The notes beneath the pieces were generated by a model. That model was given only the letters and a program-made list of their open reading frames with translations. It was not told the origin of the DNA and made no database searches. The translations under genes and the position numbers were made by a program. This document shows positions 12,143-25,080 of a stretch of DNA of 64,000 bases, piece after piece (within the stretch, counting starts at the first letter, position 1; each line of letters opens with the position of its first letter). Where the stretch lies: NCBI GenBank assembly GCA_026419785.1, contig JAODTK010003477.1:1-64000 (forward strand), written 5' to 3'. The DNA is from Sclerodactyla briareus. Taxonomy: Eukaryota > Echinodermata > Holothuroidea > Dendrochirotida > Sclerodactylidae.

Positions 12143-13499
12143 ATCCACCTCCGAAGCAGCCCGATAATAACCCGTTATGATCGACAGCGAATGAATGCCG
12201 CGCGCGAAGAGGTTTTGAAGAGGAGATATCGTTATATAGTATGCAACAGTAGTGTCACGAGAAAAAAATAGTTTATATTCTATATAGATTCGGTATATTA
12301 GTGATGTATGACAGGTCGATACGATATCAGCTTCGGTACACCGGGTAAGGTATAGTCGCTCGCTCATACAAGCGTCTATTTTTTTCTCCAGGTTGCCCCG
12401 GACGGTAATACCTCTTTAAACATTATGGAGAACACGAATCCAGAGGCTCAGTGTTTCTGTTTGCCGTGTCAATGAGAAGCGGATGTATGGTAATAGGGGT
12501 GAAGAGTTCAGGACACAAGATGTTGCCTCTTCTCGTAATAGATGGTTCTCCTTGTATTTTGATATTTTATGGAATATTTTATCCATATGTACTGGCAAAT
12601 ATAAATAAAAAGTGGGACACACTTTGGGGGAAAAACCGGAAAAAAAACCTACAAAAATATATTTTGTTTCTCCCCGGTGGCAGGGCAGGATACCAGAAAG
12701 AACAAGTTCGAACCAACCAACCCGGGCAAGGGAGGCATACCCAATGAAAAGGGGGATATGGGTGGGGGGACTGGTGACGTGGAGGAAAGACTCTCCCCGA
12801 ATTAAAAATCTCCCTACCCATCCACAGTACTCAGCCAATCGCTCCCACACCCCGATACTCCTCCTCCTGAAACAACCAGCCCTAACGACGTTGGATTTGT
12901 TGGGTGGGTTAGTTAATACTTGTTGTTGAACTAATTTCTTGATGTGGGGATCAGTATTTTTGTTGTTATTATTACATTACAAGAAACTCGCCCCTGAACC
13001 GAGTGGAATAGCTAAATGACCTCCTAATGAAAGGTGCCACATTCTTGGGGTTTCTACTGCGGAATGGAAGTTTATGTTATTCAAAAATGAAAGGATTGAA
13101 TTATTCGCATTCTCTCATTTCATTGTCGGAATTCGGATCGCTGGCAAATGGTAGACTGAAATAAACGTTTCATGATCAAAATCTGTTCAATTTCGACTGA
13201 AAACGACAACTCGAAATTTATTTAGGAATTCCGTTCAAAGTTTGAAAAGTGGAATAGTTGAAATTACATTTCGTTGACGCCGATGCTCCGTATTTTACGT
13301 TTCTGTGGATTGTTGAGAAAAATATATGGATTCCCATATTATTTCCTCCAGACATTTCATTTTGTCAAGTATTAGCTCTCCACCGTCGATGTTCGAGTTT
13401 CCACGTCAACCAATCGTTCCCAGTACACTTTGAAACCACTTCAAGGTCAATTACCAGCTGGTCCAACGGAGATGCTCCCTTGGGGAGAAGAGGCTTGAT
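12143..13499. other. Non-coding stretch
   Basis: Several overlapping frames on both strands at 12416-12929 (up to 144 codons on the minus strand) have no family signature and oppose each other. Nothing else is recognised. Confidence 0.4.
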
Positions 13500-14790
13500 T
13501 TTAGGTCAGTGAACCGGCCGATCGGCCAGATTCACTTGTCCACGTTCAAGGGGCTGGAAAATTAATGTATGTTTCTTATTTACAGTTAAAATCCTTCCTT
13601 TAACGTAATAGTGTTTGTTGCGGCAAAAAACTTCTTTTCTGGGGGTGTAGCTGGAGCTTTGATTATTGCTCCAGGGCTTGTAAGTCAAATGAAGTTCCAA
13701 CAGGTTGAAGTCTGTGGACCAGTCAGGTGAGGAAAAACAATTCCACCGTTATTCCAGGAGGAACGTATTAAGCTTGAATATATCAACCAGCCTGGGTAGA
13801 AAAAAGTTGTTAGGAGCAAAGGTTATTGAGAGTAGTAATTTTATATTGAACTGTGGCTACACGTTGTCTATATGATGCGTTTGAACTTTAGATTCGATTG
13901 TATTCAAAGGTTGATCCCAAGAAAGTTGTGGACTTTACCATCCGGTATTGGGTGTATTAAAGAGTATTATTTTCTCATGAAATCTCTATTGACATTGAGT
14001 GTTGTTAAAATGTATTAAATTTGACTTTGTTGAGTTTATTTTAATTCTCCAGAGGCAGACCCGTATTCTATTCTTTAAGAGCGACCCTGAATCCTGTTTC
14101 AGTTAAAGGCGAGACTTCCTGAGGTACACCAAATGCTAGTATCATCAGCAAATTGTGAGATATTAAACACCGGGGTTAGGAATATCATTAAACATAGATG
14201 ATGTACAACAGCGGTTAAGGCTGAGCACTGTGGGGTGCCGGGCCACCCAGTTCGATGGTCCTGGAGTACCGCTCAATAAAATAATAACCAGACTCTGTTA
14301 GAAAGGAAGGAGGAAGGAGCTTACTGTCTTCGTGACTTAGACCCAGCGATTCAGTTTGTATTTAGGCCATTAAACCAAGTTGGTCAAATGCCTTTTCCGC
14401 ATCTAGGAAAAAAGGCCGTAGTAATTTTCCTCTCTGAAGGCCTATTTTTAAATTTTAGGAAGTCGCAGAAGGGCATAAAAGTGCCCCTTCCTTCCGAGAA
14501 ACCAAATGGATTGTTGCTAAGTATGTATTATTTTCCAGAAAACTTCTTAATTTAGAACTGACCAGCCGCTCAAAAGTGTCTCCACACAGGAGAGAAGGCT
14601 TATGGGGCGGTAGTTGTTTGGTTTGATCGACTTTTCCCCAGGCTGGGAAGCCAAAATCGTTTTTTAGCTTTCTTCTAGGGGATAGGAAAATACCCCACAC
14701 AAGCCAGCAGGTTAAAAAGGGCAAGAATAACAGCTTTGGCATTCTTTGGCAGTATTAATGTGAACATAATTGGTGTTTCTTTCTTTCTGA
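13500..14790 (-). pseudogene. LINE (non-LTR retrotransposon) reverse transcriptase fossil, Jockey/CR1-like
   Basis: Read on the minus strand from about 14790 down, fragments in changing frames follow the order of a non-LTR reverse transcriptase. First comes a NLLAWVGYF-like opening. Then a DTFERLVSSKLRSFLENN block (about 14500-14600) follows the usual 'RPISLLS' position. A FLDAEKAFDQ block lies near 14400, and PLLYIIYV at about 14200. The LLMILAFG-like region near 14140 corresponds to the catalytic FADD box in another frame. A thumb-like region continues toward 13900 and a trailing frame to 13506. Many stops and shifts make it inactive. The endonuclease part and poly-A tail were not seen. Jockey/CR1-type clades share these motifs, so the clade is a guess. 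Confidence 0.7.
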
Positions 14791-15699
14791 AATGTTGTTT
14801 CTTCAGTTCATGGCGTTGCAATGGGGCTGCCTAATTTGCACAGACAGGGCATGTGTCATTTGCGCGATAATCTTAACATTCAGAAGAATATTTAAATGAT
14901 TGTTAATCCTATAATCGAATGATAGTACTTCACCCCATCTTTTTAGGGGGATTTAGTGAAGTCTGGGGGTTGATAGATGGGGCTAGAGTAGAGTAAATTG
15001 TTGGACTATTCGACCTCAAAAGTATTCGCGGCTCAATGTTGTACGTCGTTTTCATGTTAAATAAAGCAAATTAGATGGTGTACTTACTTAACATTCAACC
15101 CATGAGCTCGCAGCTCTGCACCAAATTTCACAGAGTTTCGATTTACGGGTTCCTTGCTGGCTTTTTACCCGGCGCAGTGTTGCCTTCACTTGAAATACAG
15201 TCGCCAGACACGGACCGCAGTCTCATTAACTGGCAGTAGGGTTCGCAAATGCGTTGTCTGAAGAAAAAGCCTCCACAGAGGATTGCGAAGTTTGACGAGA
15301 TAGAGAGGGAGAGGGGGGTATTATCTGAGAGAACTATACATCGTCTGGCGGGTAAGCGCCAACAGGTATGTATCCACTTTGAAACTGGCCCATGATGGCC
15401 ATTAAGGATTTATGAATATCGAGAGGACAAAATCCAAAATAAGGGGCCAGTTTCTTCCAAACTAACTTGCTGTTTCAATGCACAATGCAGCAATTTTGTG
15501 AAATCGCAAAGTTTACAAACTTGGCCTTGCGGATCTTTGGAATCTGAATCTTGGGTTAACTTGAAATCATGCCATGTTCTCAGAACTCTAAAGTCCACAC
15601 TCATCAACTTTCGTTCAAATCGGATAATTTCATTTTTTCGCATAAAACCTGCAAAGAGAGGGCAGCAGTCACGGCACGAGGCGCTTTCGACTCGTCGTG
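14791..15699. other. Non-coding stretch, probably LINE 5' remnant and unique DNA
   Basis: No supported frame. The part next to 14790 may be further LINE body, but no endonuclease motif was recognised. Confidence 0.35.
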
Positions 15700-16420
15700 A
15701 TTTACTAGGGCGAACAGTGTGCCCAAGTTACGGATCAGGGACACGGACAAATGGGAGATGTACCAGCTCATTATGGGGAACATAAAGGGTGGACAATTTT
15801 CCATTTTTTCCCAACCAATAATAGGGTTCCGTACTCTTGATAAGAAAGCTACACATAAAATTTCAAGGTTTCCAGACCTTGGAACTCTGGTGGACCTCAG
15901 ATGATCTGGGGTCTGACCCCAAAACAACAGGGTTTAATGTTCTCATATGGGAAACACAATCACAAGTATAAGCTTCATCCATCAGGTGGGGTCGAGTTAT
16001 CTTGTTTAAAAGCAAAAATTGGCAAAAATTGGACTTTCCACAAATTGACTATTTTGGACCAAAATTCACACCGCACCCATATCCGAAAGCACAAGGGTTC
16101 CTGTATCCCCATAAGAAAGCTACACACCAAATATTCAACCGATGAATAAGAATTCTGGACTTATCATGTCACATGGTCCAGACGTGACTCTCGGTGACCT
16201 CAGATTAACCTCCCTGCACCTGACTCCAAAACAACAGGGTTCAGTACTCATCATGGAGAACACACATACCAAGAATGAGAAAAATTATCCAACAGTTGGG
16301 TCAGTTCTTCGTGTTACAAGCAAAATTTGCCCAAGGTATTGATTCTTTGTTTCACAAAAATTTTATTTTTCACTAAAAATGGCCCTGATTTACACACAAA
16401 ACAATAGGGTCTTGCGACTC
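15700..16420 (+). repeat. Dispersed repeat family, about three degenerate units
   Basis: Two conserved blocks recur. Block 1 resembles ACCCCAAAACAACAGGGTT followed by a TCAT-ATGG-GAACACA string, seen near 15760, 15915 and 16225. Block 2 resembles AAGAAAGCTACACACC, near 15843 and 16111. Between them lies CTTCATCCATCAGGTGG. Related units lie at 18990-19200 and 38860-39200. Unit spacing is about 280-310 bases. There is no coding content; this is repeat DNA of unknown origin. Confidence 0.75.
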
Positions 16421-18986
16421 CAGGCGCGAATCCAGGGTGGGCGCCCCCGGCGCCCCCCCCCGAAAATCTCGAGAGGATTTTTTTTTTTGGGGGGGGGCCG
16501 TCGGAGACGTTGAGTTAAAGTGACACAGGCCCCCATCTGGATATGTCCCACAGTCCGAAGAAGCACCACGATGCGATGAGTTAGGTTAGATTCTAAAACT
16601 CCTCAAAAGCTATCGCGTTCTTCAGTTGGCACGGCAAACTCTACTATTAGGTTACGGGACCGAGTGCGCTGTCCAGGATTATAATAATTTGCGACGACAT
16701 GTGAGATTTCCCACGGAGAGGGGCGACGCGCTGATGTTGTGAGGGCGAAAACAAAACATCTCTTTGACGATGAAGCAACATTTCCGGTCGGCATAGTGTA
16801 GGAAACCATGGGCGTCAACAGGTGGGGGAGGGGTGGTGGGATATGCCCCCCACTTCTGAAAGTTGGGGGGGACATCATATCGTTTGTTGATAAAAAAAAA
16901 TAATAGGCACATGCCCGATTTTGTATCACTCAAACTGATTCAATTTTTGTCTAACCAAAACAAATCGCGTTGGAAATGGCTTAAGTTCACTAAGTCCAGG
17001 TAGTACCCCAGGGGAAAATCTGAACCCGACTAGGCGAATTCGACGGATTACCCATGTTCCATACCAAATTTCAAAAATTTAATCGAACCGCCAAAAGGGC
17101 CATAATTTGTTTTTAGCGCAAGGTCGTTTTTTATCCAGGCGTTGTAGGCAAATATGCGATGTAATGCTTACGAATCATTTGTTCACTCGAATAATTTTCA
17201 GGAGCTTTGGGGGAGCGCCCCCCTCCCCCATTTTTTGAGATGAAAACCGTGGAAAATTTGGAAAGGAAAAAAGCAGAGTGGAAAAAAATGCGTTAATTTT
17301 TTGCAGACTTTTTCGATAAATGCCCGGAAAACATGCAGAAAACAATGCGCGCGCTTCGCGCGCACCGGCAGTTCCCGGTAGGGTGACTGACTTGTCAAAT
17401 TCGGGTAACAAATTTTCTGTCCCCAAAGGGATGGTACCGTACGCTATGGCTTTTCCCTTTTGACCCCACAGGAATGTTCGGTAGACCCTTGAGATCCCAC
17501 GCAAAACAAAGCTAGAGTAGACAAAGAATAAAAAAAAATACCAGTGTTATATTCGGTAAAACATCTATTATGCACAATGACAACTTGTTGGTGTGTCTTA
17601 CTCAAATAACACATGTAGATGAGGGCTATTGAGCCTGGCAAGAAAAAAAAAAATGCCATTCCGTCGATCTGTAGGGTATGAAATCTTAAATTTCGTTGGT
17701 ACGCTCGCCGCAAACCGGAAGGTGGCGATCCGCTTAGATGTTCATTGGCATTGATGGTCCTCCACCCCCCAATCCCACTTTTCAAAACAGATCGTTGTTA
17801 GCTACATTGTTGTGTCGTCACCGCGTGGGTAAATGTCCCACGGGGACCCTTCGGTTGCATAGATAGCTAGTGTGAAGAAGAAAATTGATTAACGGTTTAT
17901 TTGGTCATGTATCGCATACGGATTTACGGTTGCATGCGCGCACATAGGGATTGGTCGTCTGTATGGTCTGTCTGGCATGTTGGGGGGATAGTGGTATCGT
18001 ATTGAACATACACCAAAAGTGACAAAGAAACTTTGTCATTAATTTCTCTAAGAGTTCCTCGTCTACATCACAGGATCCTGTCCAATCAGTAGGAAGGTTT
18101 CAGCTTGATCGGGCGTTTCGGGGAAGCTTTGGGAGGATCCGGGTTGGCCGAGAAATACATCTCACATCTTCTCAAAGGACCTAGGTTACGCACACCAAAA
18201 ACAATATATTCTTTGTAACCCCCCCCCCCAAAATTAAAAAAAAACAGGGGGGGGGGGGACCGTCAAGTTAGCCTTGATCTGGGCAATTGATGGTGTGCTC
18301 GTTGCGTGCAAGTGGTAGACCTCTTGTTTCTCAGATGACCTTCAAATTCACCAAAACAATTGTTCATTCACTAATCACGGATTGCGAGTATGAAAAGAGG
18401 TCAAATTCCATACGCGAGTGCAACATCTTTGTGAAGTCTTGTCCATCAACGCACCAAAAATTGTGTATATTTGGGATCATTACTTGCAGAAATTATCGTT
18501 AGTACTACCGTTGAAGTGTTTTAAATCCAGGAGCTAATCTTAATGGATCACCAGGCGTTCCTCCCAAAATCCATGAAACAATCATTTATTCCAGAATTTT
18601 TGGTTATGCGTGTTCAAAACAAAATACACGAGAAAATGCCGTTTCCGACAATCTGGAGGTCTCTCAGACCAGAAATTTTCTGGTGCCTCCGCAGCCATCC
18701 AGGGGGCGCCCCACAATACGCTTAGATGGTCAAACAGATGAATCTCATATGCCTGGCCCCACACACTCCCCGACCTCGGCACCCCCCATGGGCCCCCTAC
18801 TAAAAAATCCCTGCGCTACGCCACGATCAGATCGTGCGTTCAAATCAAATTGACCGGTCAGTATCTAGGGGAATTCAATTGGCCCCCCCCCGATTTGAGG
18901 GCTCGCGCCTCCTGCGCTCCCATATCTTCTCCCAATATATTGTTGTAATTTTCGCGCCCCTCTACCGAAATCCTGGATTCGCCCCT
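16421..18986. mobile_element. hAT-like element with CAGG...CCTG ends inserted in the dispersed repeat
   Basis: The left end reads CAGGCGCGAATCCAGG and the right end CCTGGATTCGCCCCTG, near-perfect inverted repeats of 16 bases. The pair splits one unit of the flanking dispersed repeat: AATAGGGT lies on the left and the AAGCTACACACC block on the right. The 8 bases outside the left end (TGCGACTC) match the right side poorly, so the target duplication is decayed or lost. Inside are G/C-run tracts, a GCGCGCGCTTCGCGCGC palindrome near 17345 and short frames, but no recognisable hAT transposase. A second terminal-like string (CCTGCGCTACGCCAC, 18811-18825) suggests another element inserted within it. 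Confidence 0.65.
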
Positions 18987-19200
18987 GTATCCCCTGAGAA
19001 AGCTACACACCACATTTCAAGTTGATAGGACCACACGGCTGGATATTCATGTTTAGGATTTCAGGGGACTTTGAACCTATGGTGACCTCAGATGACTTCT
19101 CTGACCTGACCCCAAAACAATAGGGATTCATGTAATCATTATGAGGAACACAAATACAAAGTGTGAGCTTCATCCCGTCAGGTGGAGTAGAGTTTATCGT
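18987..19200 (+). repeat. Dispersed repeat unit (right half of the split copy)
   Basis: It carries block 2 (GAAAGCTACACACCAC) followed by CTGACCCCAAAACAATAGGG and CTTCATCCCGTCAGGTGG, in the same order as the units at 15.7-16.4 kb. Confidence 0.75.
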
Positions 19201-19489
19201 GTGTGTGCCTGTCTAGCCAGCGTATGCATATTCAGATACGAAAGCATGTCTCTGATGTACAATACATGCATCATGCTGACACACTCGCATAGTAAACATA
19301 CTGTGTCACATCGCATGCTACTGCGACTTGATTGACTACGATTGATTAGCACACCTCCCTGGGTCAGCTTACGCTAACGCGGTAATTACATAGTCTTTAT
19401 ATCTGCTCATTGTGATCATGTGGTGTGATTAGTATTACGGTCTGCGTATATTTACGACTTTTTGTTTTATTGGCCCATTAATGTACTAT

Positions 19490-20097
19490 TTTCCGTGGGA
19501 AAATGGGGGGTGGGGCGCGGGGAATGGGGGGAATGAAGGGTCGAGGGTACTACGTTGTGGGTTGAAGGGTTGCTGCAGTGGGTGTGACTCGGCGACCTTT
19601 TTACTTTGTCCTCTAGTGATTAGGATCAACTGGGGATCTGTAGGGGATTATCGGCCAGCCAAGGATTCCTGGGTATGGGTGATTTGGGATTAGCCTGGAT
19701 GCAAGCCCACTCCGAAATTTTGGATTGAATCCTCAACAGTTCGTTTTAGCTATAAGGCCTTGTTCAACTGTTGAGTGACCACGTTCCGGGAGAGTTTTTT
19801 CTGTAGATTTTAGGGAAAACGGACCTTCCCTACTCCCTATTTAATACCTGCGCTGCTTGCTTGTAGTGGCGACTAATCGGCTGACGGGAGGTATGGGGCT
19901 CGTTTGGGAGAGGACTGCCGATGAGCGGGCGTGGTCGGCTTGCCTGGGATACGCTGAGTAACAGCATTCCTATGGATGTGCGTGGGTTGTGCACACCTTT
20001 GGCGGTAGACAGATAGATGAGCCCGGACGGGAGCGGAGGGAGACAAAATCATCTTGTATCAACCCCAACACTAGGCGAACTATCGTGAGCCAGTTTT
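19490..20097 (+). repeat. Gypsy 5' LTR
   Basis: It aligns with 34545-35187 over its length. Shared blocks include CTAGTGATTAGGATCAACT, TTATCGGCCAGCCAAGGATT, CCTTCCCTACTCCC, GGACTGCCGA, and AACAGCATTCCTATGGATGT. It ends near ACTAGGCGAACTATCGTGAG. The boundaries are approximate because the outermost bases have diverged. Confidence 0.8.
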
Positions 20098-20768
20098 GGC
20101 CAAGTTTAACAATTGCAGGGAGCACCAGAAGGGTATTTTTAGGTTGCAAATAAGCGCGTATTTCTCCATCACCCCATTGGCAATTTACCAGGGCCGTTAT
20201 GTAGTTTGTCTGGAGGACAAAAGTCTTGCCAATATGTTAGAGTGTAATTAGTCGAAGATTTGATTATGATGGTAAAAAACTTGAGAGCAGTAGTTTTTGT
20301 ATCTGCAGATACCTAGGGGATATATATTTTTGCATTGCTTAATGTTTAATGTGCAATAGAGAATTTACTAAGTACTCGTATAGGTGTTTGGTCTGTTTGT
20401 TTGTTTTGTGTTTCTGTGAAAATTGTCTATTCTTTGTTGTTCCCGGGTGACAATGTATGGGGATCTTGTCCGGGAAGTAAAGGTGTTTAGGGAACATAAC
20501 TGTAGGATTAAAAATTTTACGGATCTAGCTTTGTGTACGTGTTCGCATTGGAAAGGGGATCCGGTGTGGGCGAGTGATTCTCGCCAGCGCGACCGTAGCT
20601 TCTTTGCCGGAGGAGCACTCGTTGGTGTTCCCGAACTCGTATGTGGGTTCGTTTCGTACAGTCGCGTGGGCCCATTGTTCACTCAACGGTGTTATTTGTA
20701 CCCCTTCCATTCTGAATCCGAGTCGTGGTCACGTGGTTGGATGTAAGGCCAAACTGGGTCATTTAAGC
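20098..20768 (+). other. Gypsy leader left of the 9.1 kb insertion
   Basis: It follows the 5' LTR directly, where a primer-binding site and untranslated leader belong. I could not assign the priming tRNA. Short opposing frames at 20368-20746 show no family signature. Confidence 0.45.
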
Positions 20769-20870
20769 GCTGTTCACACTGTGCGATACGATACGATCTA
20801 TACGATAAATTATCGGATGGCGTTTCAACCTTTGCGCATAAAAATGTCGTACGATAATTTTATCGGGCGC
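20769..20870 (+). repeat. Left terminal inverted repeat
   Basis: About 100 bases rich in CGATA/TATCG motifs; the inverted partner is at 29690-29801. Confidence 0.7.
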
Positions 20871-21329
20871 TCGGCGCTACATAGCGGAGAAAGTAGTGGA
20901 TTTGAGTTGAGAGAAACAGCAAGTTTTCCCTTTTGTCTGCTCCAGGCGTTGAAATAGCCTGGTCGGAGAGTTTTGGAGTACCAAGAATTGTAAAATCTAT
21001 TTCACTTACTCAGTTTACCCCCATATTGCACTTGCACCCCACCCCGCGCCATGAACATCTGGCAATCTTCAAGGAGGCCGGTGGCAACCCCATCGTCTTA
21101 CTTTTGCCTAGCCGAAAGTGAAGTATATGAAAGCATTTGGATCAATTTTTTTCACCCGTCTTTTCATCGCTGAAATCAGCTATTCACGGGTCAACTTCGT
21201 TAAAAAGCCGCAGGAAGCGTTTTTCTCACGATCTGTTCGTCAGAAGGGAAGTATCCTTAGCGGTTTGAGTGATTTCTGGATTGAATTTTCTTCGCTGCGA
21301 TCCCGTTTGCGTAAGTCCGTTTTAGTAGG
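20871..21329. other. Sequence between the left TIR and the DIRS-like element
   Basis: A 75-codon plus-strand frame (21118-21345) and smaller ones show no family signature. This may be body of the TIR-bounded element. Confidence 0.35.
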
Positions 21330-24300
21330 TGTTCCTGCACAGTAGGAGGTGTGTGTCCCCCCCCAAGCCTAACCACGCGGTGTGTGGGCTCCTATGGGTT
21401 AGGTTCGGTAAGGCTGGCTGTGGGCGGTGCTTTCCCCAGCAAGCTCCTACCCTCCCTTTCCAGTCCCTTCCCTGGTTCCCATTTCCCTCTTCCCCTCCCT
21501 TCCTTCCGGGGTGGTGTCCCGCGGCGCGGCGCTAGGGATCGGTACGCAAAACGGGTGAGTGGTTGATGAAAGGGAGACGGGGGGGTTTGGGGGCTTGTTA
21601 ACTTAACCTGGGTTAAGTTAGATTCCCCTATGAGATTGGCGAACCGTCCTTTAGGTATATGGTGTATCGTTATACAATATCATGATCATGTTGCATGTTA
21701 TCGGGACGATGGCAGTATGTGGCTCTCGAATTCTCACCATATTGTTGTTTGTGGTTGTAGTTTTCTCGATGCTTAATGTATTCGCATGTCGCTCACGCTA
21801 TCACTATTGCTGTTTTGTTGAGTCTCCTAATGTGATATTGGTAGTATTGATCACATATTTTTATGTCGGCAATGGTTGCTCCGGAAACAATATGTCCCTA
21901 GCGGCCCTTTGCCTTCAGATATGGAAAGGTGCGCCGCTGCGGATCTTCGACCGTCTCAACGTGGGGAACAGACATCTCAGTGCCCCCGCTGCAGGACCAT
22001 GCTCGCAGAGAAGCAGGTGTGAGGTTTGCGGACCACACCATGGCCCGACTATCGTTTCTCGGAGATCGCCGGTTGGGAGTCGAAAAAAAGCAGGAACGTC
22101 GCTCCAAGGGGTCTTCCGGTCGCGTCCGCCTCGACGAGAAGCCATTCTAGGGGAAGAGGGCCAGAGAGAGCGCGACCCGAGGGAAGACAGGCGGAGCTTG
22201 GCCCCGTACGGGCACGTGGTGGGCGTGGTCGTTAGCTCGATCCCAACAGGCACTAAGAGTATGGGTCGTCCCGCTCGGTAAGATGGTAGGACGCCCCTAA
22301 GCCAGCGAGGCAAGCCTCCGGTGGTCTGCGCACGTCCGAGGAGGCCGGCTTGCGGTCTTCCCTTGGCCCCCCGGACCCGAACGGGGTGTCGTTACACTCC
22401 AGGACGGTCCGGAGATCCCCGGTGCCCGACCAGGTGAGGGTGGCCGACCCGGGCGAGGGCGGGACGAAGTGGCTCGTCTTGACTGGACCAGGGCCCGCGT
22501 CCGGTACGACGGGGCCGGGGGGCCGGGACGGCCCGGCCGCCTCGGGAGCCCGGGGCCGACGATATGGGACAAAACGGGCCGATACCGCCAAGGCTTAGGA
22601 CCAGCACGCAGGCTAACGTGGGCCGGTAGCGCCCAGGGTGGGTGGGCTCCTCAGACACGGGCCCGCATCTCCAGCTTCCTGAGCAAACGAGAGGATCTCA
22701 GTGAACTGGAAGCAGCTAGGGAACTCCAGGAGTTAGCCCAGTCGGGTCCACAAGTATCCCACATGTTCGTCTTCGGGTTTTCCCAGTTCCGGACATAAGG
22801 CGTCGTTTCCATTTGTCGAGGAAGCATAAGAGCACACGTCAGCAAGTACAGCCGTAGGAATCGCCGTAAGCGGGGGTCCTCGTCGTTAGATTTATCTGCT
22901 TCGAGCTCGGATAGCGATTTCATCCGAGAGGAAGATGAAGTAAGGCCTCCGTCTCAGGATTACAGGATGTCTTCGCGGAACAGTTTCGCAGTTCTTCAGC
23001 CAGTTTATGGCCACCCAGGCTGCCAGGCCCTCGCAGCTAGACACTCCCAGTTATCGGCCACGGGCGGGCGGCCTCTCCGGAGGTCGATAAGGCCACAGTG
23101 GAACGTCGAGATCCTCAGGCAGTCGGGTTCTGCAGATTATGACCAGGAGGAAGGTACCAAGGCGACTCGTTGGCACAGAGATCACCCAGGAGGCGTTTGA
23201 AAGAGCTGTGCAGACTATCTGCGGGGTTCTGGGCTTCGAGAACACCCCCGCCCGAGCAGCCCATCAGGGGAATTCGCGACTAAACTGAACGCGGTCCAAG
23301 CGGAGCGGACCATGTACGAGGCCAGGGCCGGCTAGGCGTTTACCCAGTTACGAGCAAGTAGCCAACAGTAAGTGGTCCGCGCTCCCGAAGACAGAAGGCT
23401 AACGTCGTCAGAATCGAAGACTCGGAGTGGCAAGAGCTTTTCTCGTTCCATCTATCCCGATCCGGCTCGGCGAGACTAGGCCGAGGAAGAGCTTCAGATA
23501 AAGGGATCTTTAAGGGAACCCGCAGCAGGCAGAAACTTTTCGTGTTCTCTCGGACTGACGCTTCACTCCGTAATAGACTTCGCTACGCGTCGATGTCGCT
23601 TCTGATTGCGGGATCTTGGTAAGCATTCAGAGAAGCGGGGTCTTCGGAAGTCTCTCGACAGGATACCGGGAATGTCATCGCCATCGCTGGTCCTATCGCA
23701 CGCCTAAAATTCGACCAATTCGCTAGGGCTCCAGTACGGGCCACTCGAGGTGCGTAGGGACATTGTTCTGGACGCAAGCCAAGTGGCTGGCCAGATCTAT
23801 GAAGGAGGTTTTAAGTAAGCTCACTCTCCTGGTCGGGACATCTTTGCAGGGAAGTTCGACGAGACTTGCAAGCGGAGGCAGTAAGTTGAAATCCTTGAGG
23901 GAAGCCGGCTGAAGACAAGCGTTTCCGCCCCGCCTCCAAGCCCAGACTCGCGACCAGTCGAGAGCTTAACTCGAGACAGGGAAACCGTCCGAGTCAGCGA
24001 GGGGATTCTCAGCGGTCGTCCTACAGGGACCGTCGCCCTACCAGGGCAAGACCTCTTCCAAGGGCGGCCAGCGGGGCTCGCAGAAGTCTCGCAGGTCCGG
24101 AAAGGGTCACCCATAGGGGTGCCCTTCCCCACCGGAGTTCCCCGCAGGTGGGGGGGGGGGAGAGTACTAATGTAACGCAGCGAGTGGGGGGACGATTCAG
24201 CCGGGTCAGTGGGTAGGGACGTCCGTAGGCGGAGGGCTACCGGGTGGAGTTCACCTCACCTCCGCGCGGTACGAACTTACTCAAGGAGACAACAGTGCCC

Positions 24301-24399
24301 TCCGTCCCAGACAAGCGGGAAGTCTGGAGCCGAAGCTGGATGCCCTCTAGCGAAGCGGGCGGTGAAGCCCCTGCCACAGGACCACCGGGGCCCGCGGTT

Positions 24400-25080
24400 C
24401 AGGTCCAGTTTCTTCCTGCTCCAAAGAAGGGAAACAAGTGGCGACCGATTCTAACCTACGGCCTAAAACAAGCGCCTTTCATCCGCAAAGCATCGGCTGG
24501 AGACCCTAGCAGGAGTATAACCATCGTACCAGCGGGGTGGCGAACCTCCGTAGTCCTCAAGGATGCTTACTTGCACCTGGGTACTCATCCAGAAGACCGC
24601 CGCTTCCTAGATTTCGCTACCGCGGAAGAGACTATCAGTTTCGCTGCTACCTTTCGGCCTTTCAACGGCGCCTCAAGTTTTCACCAGGATCACGAAGCCC
24701 ATCCTGGCCCACATACGTCTCAGGGCATCTCAGTGTGGCTTACATAGACCACTGGGCTGATCGTAGCAGAAAAACGCAACAGGCAGCGAAAACCTACCAA
24801 CAGAGGGTACATCGACCATACTACGACGTATCGGGTGGCTTATCAACGCGGAGAAGTCGTCCCTCGTACCGTCTCAGTCGATCATACATCTCCTTTTTCC
24901 ATGGCGCTACCTTTGAGACCTTGCAGAAGGTCGCGTCTTTCCTACACCGGAAAGGGTCGACAACACCGCTCAGGTCAGCGAGCTGCTTCTGGCCAGTGAC
25001 GTTTCTCCAGCAAAGTCGTGACTGCGGTTCCTGGGCCTAGCGGCGTCTGGTCGATGTTCTGGATCTCTGCAGACTCAGGA
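24400..25080 (+). pseudogene. DIRS-like reverse transcriptase region (fossil)
   Basis: The plus-strand frames show the DIRS-type fingers and palm pattern: APKKGNKWRPIL near 24420, LKDAYLHLGTHPEDRRFLDF at about 24555-24615, and a VAYIDH string near 24737 at the position of the catalytic box. A helix-rich connection region follows. The family is set by the HPEDRRFL motif and by the recombinase downstream. Broken. Confidence 0.75.

Noticed and set aside
12416-12850. 144-codon minus-strand frame
   Set aside because: Opposed by two plus-strand frames of similar length, with no family signature and no splice context.
21682-22281. 199-codon plus-strand frame
   Set aside because: Longest frame in the window, but its start is hydrophobic AT-rich leader and its end runs through the DIRS gag-like region in a GC-rich frame. 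The gag-like cysteines lie in different frames. It is part of a broken element, not a host gene.
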